Under the pieces are notes generated by a model that was not told the DNA's origin, did not search any database, and worked only from the letters and a program-made list of their open reading frames with translations. A DNA stretch of 64,000 nt, taken from assembly GCF_040869045.1 (NCBI RefSeq), contig NC_090319.1, positions 229,517,832 through 229,581,831 of the forward strand, written 5' to 3'. Shown here piece by piece: positions 58,471 through 64,000 of this stretch; the stretch's first letter is position 1; each line of letters begins with the position of its first letter. This DNA is from Eurosta solidaginis. Lineage: Eukaryota; Arthropoda; Insecta; Diptera; Tephritidae. Made by a program: the position numbers and the translations under genes.

Positions 58471-61242
58471 GATTCCTTTTAGTATTCGGCTGCAGTTCGA
58501 AGTCCACTTTCGCAAGGAAAAACCTGCTGACCGTAGTGTGTGGGTGACTTCCTCCCGAGCTTTAATTGTTGACTCGATGCTGTGGCCTCCTGCTAGCACG
58601 TCATCGACGTACATGCTTGTACGCAGAATGCTGGCTGCTATGGGTGATGAAGTCTCTACATCATCTGCTCGTTGGTGCAGTGTCCTTACTGCCAGATACG
58701 GAGCACAGTTAACTCCAAACGTTACTGTCTTTAATTCATAGACGTTGATGGGATCCCCTGGATTATTGCGAAATACTATTCTTTGAAACTGGGTTTGGTT
58801 GGGCATTGCCCATATTTGGCGATACATCTTCTCTATGTCGCTGTTAAAGACATATTTGAAGAATCGCCAACGCAGGAGCAGAATTGTTAGGTCGGCCTGC
58901 AGTACGGGGCCGGTGTATAACACGTCATTCAAACTAGTGCCATTGGCAGTGGGACACGATGCGTTAAAAACTACTCTTACTTTTGTAGTCGTGCTCTCCT
59001 CTTTTATTACCGCGTGATGAGGCAAAAAATAGCAATTTGTTGCATGGGGAGGGATAATTGTGGGAACTTTTGTCATATGCCCTAGTGTTTCGTATTCCGC
59101 TAATACTCTGTTGTATTCAGTTTGTAGGGCTGGCGTTTTCGATAGACGTGTCTCGTTTCGGTAAAACTGAGAGCAAGCGCTTTTCAGAGAGGGCCCTAAT
59201 GTGATGCTGTTTGGAAACCCCTTCTTGAATGGCAGGGCTACGATGTATTTCCCATCAGTATTCCTTTTTGTTGTCGCTTTGTTAAGTGCCTCGCAATAGA
59301 CATTATCCTCAGTGAGGGACCTTTTCTTAGGGATATCTTCTAGCTCCCAAAAGGCAGTCAATTGTTTCTCGATGCTGATTTCATTAAAAAAAGATACTCG
59401 GTTATTAATTGGCTGAGTTGCTTCTGTGCGCCCGGTTAATATCCAACCGAAGACGGTTTCTTGGCCGAGAAGCGTATTTAAGACGTTCTTCCGTATGCCG
59501 TCTAGAATTACTTGGGGATAAATGTCGCCTCCTAGGATTAGGTCCACTGGTTCGTTAACGAAGAACCTTTTATCCACCAGAACAAGATCAGGGAACTATT
59601 GTCGAGTCATTGCGTCAACTTGACATGTTGGAAGATCCCCTGTCAACTGAGGTAGGACCAGAACCACTGTATCAATGCATACTAAGGTGTCTATAAGGGA
59701 ACCCAGTCTTATGGAGCAGGATTCTTTCACTTGCTCAGACGGTGTATTATTAATGCCTGAAACTTGGACGTGCAATCGTTTCGATGGCAGATGTATTCTG
59801 TTTTGGAGTATTTCTGTTATAAACGAACATTCAGACCCAGAGTCTATAAGTGCTCTCGCGGAGAGATCCACTCCATTATAGTTTATTTTCACTCGTGCTG
59901 TGCCTAGTAATACCCCCTTTGTTGTATGTGCATGACAGGAAGATACGCTATTAATATTTTCTTTCCTCTTTTCAGAGTCCATCCTTGCCCTTGCCTGTTG
60001 TGAAGTGGAGGGGATGTTATCATTGTTATGTTGGTTGCCCCTTTGGGGCGTTGTTGATGTTGTTTTTGGATGAGCTGTCGGAAGGTGGAGCAAGGTGTTG
60101 TGCCTTGAGTGACATGAGTTGCAGTTGAATGGGCTCGTGCATCTTGTCACTGTGTGCCCAGCCGACAAGCAGTTCAGACAACAGTTGTTGCTTTTCACAT
60201 AAGCTATTTTGTCTGCCGTGGACAGCTTACGGAATTTGTGGCAGTTTCGTAATTTGTGCTCCTTACTGTTGCACATCTTACATGCCGTTTTTGGAACGCT
60301 GGCTTGGTAAACTCCAAGTTTTGCAGGCATTTCTTTTGAACTATTCGTGTGAGTTTTGGGCGGCTTGGATGGTTTGCTACCCTTTATGTCGGACACAGTT
60401 TCTAGAGTCTGAAAACGGCTGGACAGGAATTTGTCCATATCTTCCCATTTTGGGATGTCCGTTTTCTTCTCTACGGTTTGTTCCCATAGCGCCAAGGTGG
60501 ATTCCGGGAGCTTTGTGGAACATAAGTATGTTATAATTGCATCCCAGTTTGTAATGTCGATTTTGTGACATTGAAGTGCCGATATGCAATTATTTATTTC
60601 GCGTTGTAATTCGTATTCGACTGCTGTAAGATTAAACAAAAGCTTCAATTGCGTGTTCACTAGGACACGCTTATTCTCATACCTGTCTTTTAAGTTTTTT
60701 CAGGCTGTTTCTAACCCTTCATTTGTCAGGGAGCACCTTTCTACTATTTCTTTTGCTTCCCCTTGAGTCTTCTGCCTTAGATAGTAAATTTTTTCAACAC
60801 CTTGCAGATCCTTGTTGAGGATATATAAGGCCGTAAACATATCTCGAAAAGCCGGCCAAGAAAGGTAATCACCTTTAAACACATCGGTATCGCAAGGGGG
60901 AAGCCGGATTTTATGTCCATGATTCGGAATGGTTTCCACTTTTGTGGCAGGGGCATTTGCAGGTGGTGCTAATTTTTCCACTTCAGCAGCGATTGTAGCC
61001 ATGCATTTCATATAGCATGCGAAGCAGCTTTTATTTTTCTGCTTAATGGATTGCAGGTCCTCTTTCGTTATATCTGTAGAGTTGAGGAGACCTTCATAAA
61101 GTGACTTTGTCTTCTTCCATAGTGATTTCAGCTCCTCTTGCTGTATTGCAAGGGTGTGTTTGTTTTGTTCAGAGATTGGCTTCGCGTTGAACTCCTGCTC
61201 AAACTCCACTATGGAGTCTGTCATTCTTATGTAGGTCTCCAT
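58471..61242 (-). pseudogene. gag-pol: element K gag, protease and RT (BEL/Pao)
   Basis: One frame runs from ATG 61242, interrupted by TGA at 60700-60702 and TAG at 59596-59598. The N-terminal gag (DUF1759-like: LPPCDTDVFKGDYLSWPAFRDMF, YLRQKTQGEAKE) is followed by knuckles CKMCNSKEHKLRNC, CLNCLSAGH...C and CNSCHSRHNTLLHL. The protease has ALIDSGSECSFIT (about 59850) and LGGDIYPQ...ETVFGWILTG. RT has VRVVFNAS, GTSLND, SDIEKMYRQI, TFGVNCAP and catalytic YVDD (about 58605). It is cut at 58483/58471 by LINE4 and continues at 54413. Confidence 0.88.
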
Positions 61243-62392
61243 TTTTTTTATTATTTTATATATCTTGTCTCTTTTAAGGAACGAGAGCGGAAGTAATGAC
61301 TCTGGAGTATTGTGCTTGCAACGAAAGCGAAACTATAAGAATTGACACAGATAGAAATCTGTTTCAAGATTTAATGTGCCTAATTATTTGTGTGTTGTTG
61401 TTGAAATTTCTAAGAGTGACACAGATAGAAATTTGGATGCAAATTTAATGTGTCAAAATTGTTATTTGATGAAAAAATGAAGTGGGCTAATTGGGCCAAA
61501 CCAAATTAGTATTCAAAGAAAAAAAGGTATTGAATGCAATTGTGTACTTCTTCGACGATGAAAAGCGTAATGAACTTATTTATTTTGATTTGTTTTCCTG
61601 TTTGATACACAATTTTAAAAATAACTTTATATGGACTGTAAGTAAATAGTGTCTGCTACCAGCCACTAGCCATCCAATGGTGTATATAAGTCGCAGTGGC
61701 TTGGATATTGTGTACAAGTGTATAAACTGAAGTGAATCTGTGACAAGTTTACAAAAAACATCAACCAGGTGGAAATAAAGGTGTTGTTTACTTCTTATCG
61801 AAATTTCGAATGAAAGGAGACTATCCCTAAGTCTTATGTTGCACAGTGCAGTGGAGGTGAGGAGAGAAAAAAAAAATTTTTTTTTTCACTGCCTGTCTGC
61901 CTTGAGCTGTGTCGGAGGACTCTTGCCACTGGTGGGGGAGTCAACCGATAGTCAAAAGGCGATTGGTGTGTTTAAAAAACACGAAATTTCCACCTACTTC
62001 GGATTATAAACCTATAACAAGTTCACTTCTATACGTTCACGTATTGCAAAAAAAAAATGGTGGTGCATGAACTAATAAAACCAACGTACCTTGTGTCGCT
62101 TAAGTGATGATGTGTTTTATGATATGTGGGTAGATGTGCGGACTGTATGAAGTGTTGGATGTATGATGTGCGGAATGTATGAAGTGTTGACTGTATGATG
62201 CGATGACTATATGATGTGCGGACTGTATGATGCGATGATAATTGGATGTGCGGACTTTATGATGTGATGACTGTGTATATAGAATTTTCACCGTCGATTC
62301 TAAATAATTTGTTGAAAAATTTTTCACTTTAAATTTTAATGCGCTGGCTGAATATTGTGTTCACTTCGATTTTCCTGGCGCGATAGGACCAA
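61243..62392 (-). other. element K leader
   Basis: Noncoding. PBS-like TTGGTCCTATCGCGCC begins at 62392. A degenerate ~20-bp tandem repeat around GATGTGCGGACTGTATGA fills 62100-62280. No gene seen. Confidence 0.6.
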
Positions 62393-62860
62393 TGATTACG
62401 TGTGATTCGGGACGATGGGGATTCGCTCGCACGTAACACCAAAAAAGAAATGTAAAAGAAAAGGAACTAGTTAGTGGCTTATTGAAAACAACACTTTCAC
62501 TAATCTAATTAACAACAAACTTTCTTTATTCAATAATTCAAAAGTAAGTGGAAAAATTAAATTGCAAAGTATTTTGGAAATCAACTAACTCAATGGTATG
62601 GAATTTATGTAAAACAATACGGAATGCTTACCTTCGGTTTGGTTGCTGGAGCTCACTTGCGGATGTTCAAAAAAGAAGTGAAGTGAAAAGAAAAAGAAAG
62701 AGTCCATGGCACCCGCCGATTACTAACTTTCGTCGAGTTTTTCCCTACTCAATTAGTTCTCGGCTGTGCAAGGACAGTTACCGGTAATAGTTAAGTATAC
62801 GGGCCGCATTAGGGTGAACTAAAAGTGATTTTAAAAATATTTAGGCTGGTGGCCTAAACA
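62393..62860 (-). repeat. 5' LTR of element K
   Basis: 468 bp, partner of 44966-45433. The plus-strand end GGCCTAAACA is followed by the target duplication ATAGT at 62861. Confidence 0.9.
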
Positions 62861-63899
62861 ATAGTAGTTGTTAGTCATCTGAATTATTATGTTTTCTGGG
62901 TAGTCATATGGTCTCAGTATTAGAGTGTCACCTTCTGTTTGATAATCCAAAATGCAATTATATTTTTTAATGAAATCTAATCCTAATATTCCATCGCATG
63001 GGATTGGGAAATTGTCTTCTGCTACGTGAAACTTGTGTCTAATTAATAGATAATCATCTTTTAAATCTGCTTTAACCGTGCCAATAGTGCTTGTTATTCC
63101 TTGACCAATTCTTCTTAGATCTTTTTTTTGAGAATTATTTATCGTGACATTACTGTCAATCTGCCCCTTTTTTATTATTGAAATATCCGCTCCCGTATCG
63201 ATTAGAAGGGTTGATATGGAATCATTCAGAGTTGTTCTGGAAGATATGTAGCTATTAAGATGTAAATGGAAAATATATAATTTGTTATTTATTGAGGTGG
63301 AGTTTGTTGGTTTTCCTGTTGTGTAACATTCGGACATTTCTGGTGTTATTGCGGGTATTTCCTCGCGATCCGAAATTTCGACCAGGTCTTAGGTTATTTT
63401 GTCTGTTATTATTATTATTATTATTATACGTATTGAAAGAACGTCTATAATTTCCTCTATAATTATTGTTTTGGTAACTCCTGCGGAAGTTTCCTTCGGA
63501 AATTGGAATTTTGTTGGCAAATATGTAGTAGTGAATTTGTATTTCCAGTTACGTCTGTGCAACTGTTAGTAAATTTTGATATGGCTTTGTTCATTGTTGG
63601 GAACGTTCCAGCTTGCATAATTGTTTTTATTTTATCGTTGGAGCAGTTTTTACACATAGCTTTCACAGCTGATTGTGTAGCATACTTCGTTGCTAACTCT
63701 GGTGTTAGTCCGTCGGATATGTATACTTCCAACGATTTTGTGAGCTTTTCAATTTCAGCAGTGTATTGATTTGCTGTTTTACTGCGCTGTTGGATATTCA
63801 GGAGTTTTGCTGTCAAAACTTTAACTGATTCACCTTTAATTGCTGTTTTTAATTTTTGTCTTATTGCTTCGATTGTGCTTTCAGTGTTTATTAGGTTTC
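62861..63899 (-). pseudogene. element J: gag and protease, upstream half of element G
   Basis: The minus strand has gag (about 63899-63370), with YISDGLTPELATKYATQ and an Asn/Arg-rich end, then a retropepsin with intact D-T-G (63199-63191) and IGQGITST and CDGILGLDFIKKYNC. The sequence stops exactly at the K target duplication; the next residues of the same protease are at 44960 downward. The gag is cut at about 63900 by another LINE. Confidence 0.82.
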
Positions 63900-63900
63900 T

Positions 63901-64000
63901 GGCCCAGGCCCAAAGATCGATGAGGTATGCAATAAAATAAACGGCTACCTCCCTGATCTCTCCAGTTTTTTCGCCTCGCGAAACCTGGCATTATCACCGA
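63901..64000 (+). mobile_element. LINE5, second copy of the LINE4 family, 5' end of fragment
   Basis: The last 100 bp encode GPGPKIDEVCNKINGYL and LPDLSSFFASRNLALSP on the plus strand, matching LINE4 RT at 55555-55455 with few changes. It is 5'-truncated within RT and inserted into the gag of J; the rest is beyond the window. Confidence 0.88.

Larger units (their letters stand above)
44966..62860 (-). mobile_element. LTR retrotransposon K (BEL/Pao), 17.9 kb, nested in element G/J
   Basis: Two 468-bp LTRs (44966-45433 and 62393-62860, about four differences by eye) bound the element, with a perfect 5-bp duplication ATAGT (44961-44965 and 62861-62865). The element is minus strand: PBS-like TTGGTCCTATCGCGCC follows the right LTR (62392 downward) and a G-rich GGGGGCCGGC tract precedes the left LTR. 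Contents from 5' to 3': leader, BEL gag-pol with stops, LINE4 insertion, 5 kb without clear genes including a Tc1 remnant and 92-bp repeats, and a second gag/protease-like frame. Without LINE4 it is still 13.8 kb, far above the usual 6-9 kb. Confidence 0.88.

Overview
This window looks like insect heterochromatin-type or transposon-dense intergenic DNA, most likely from a higher fly (Diptera; a tephritid-like genome is my guess, not proven). It is AT-rich, has no bacterial gene organisation, and nearly every recognisable reading frame belongs to a transposable element. The families are Gypsy-superfamily and BEL/Pao LTR retrotransposons, several LINEs, a Mutator-like (MULE) element, a Tc1-like remnant, a tRNA-headed SINE and tandem-repeat arrays. 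I see no confident single-copy host gene.

Layout. (1) 1-8902, minus strand: the 5' half of an apparently intact Osvaldo/Ulysses-type Gypsy element A, with a 3.65 kb 5' LTR, a tRNA-Lys-type primer binding site, a long leader, gag, and a pol frame open to the window edge. A near-textbook -1 frameshift signal joins gag and pol. (2) 8903-15845, plus strand: the 3' half of a second copy, B (RT, RNase H, integrase, 3' LTR). A has inserted into the pol of B in opposite orientation, so the two 3.65 kb LTRs form a giant inverted repeat. (3) 15846-19100: an RTE-like LINE RT fragment (C) and a decayed Gypsy gag-PR-RT fragment (D), minus strand. (4) 19098-28312: Gypsy element E (gag deleted), split by a nonautonomous repeat R that is itself split by a 5.5 kb LOA/I-group LINE. 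(5) 28313-31699: a LINE RT (plus) split by a MULE (which carries a second R copy) and by a SINE. (6) 31700-40620: Gypsy element F (minus) with gag and RT-RNase H frames. Its two LTRs contain the same ordered ~108-bp minisatellite array (10 units in one, 16 in the other). (7) 41152-44965 and 62861-63899: two halves (G and J) of another Gypsy element, separated by (8) K, a 17.9 kb LTR element at 44966-62860. K has 468-bp LTRs, a perfect ATAGT target duplication, a decayed BEL/Pao gag-pol, a second gag-knuckle/protease-like frame near its 3' end, a Tc1 remnant and a 92-bp tandem array, and it is interrupted by a full-length LINE (54414-58470) with a 13-bp target duplication. (9) 63901-64000: the start of another copy of that LINE on the plus strand.

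The elements work as nested parasites rather than as an operon. Insertion order can be read directly from target-site duplications: G/J was hit by K, which was hit by LINE4; E was hit by R, which was hit by LINE2; LINE3 was hit by the MULE (itself hit by R) and by the SINE; B was hit by A. The freshest-looking element is A: gag is intact and pol is open over the whole visible 1866 nt.
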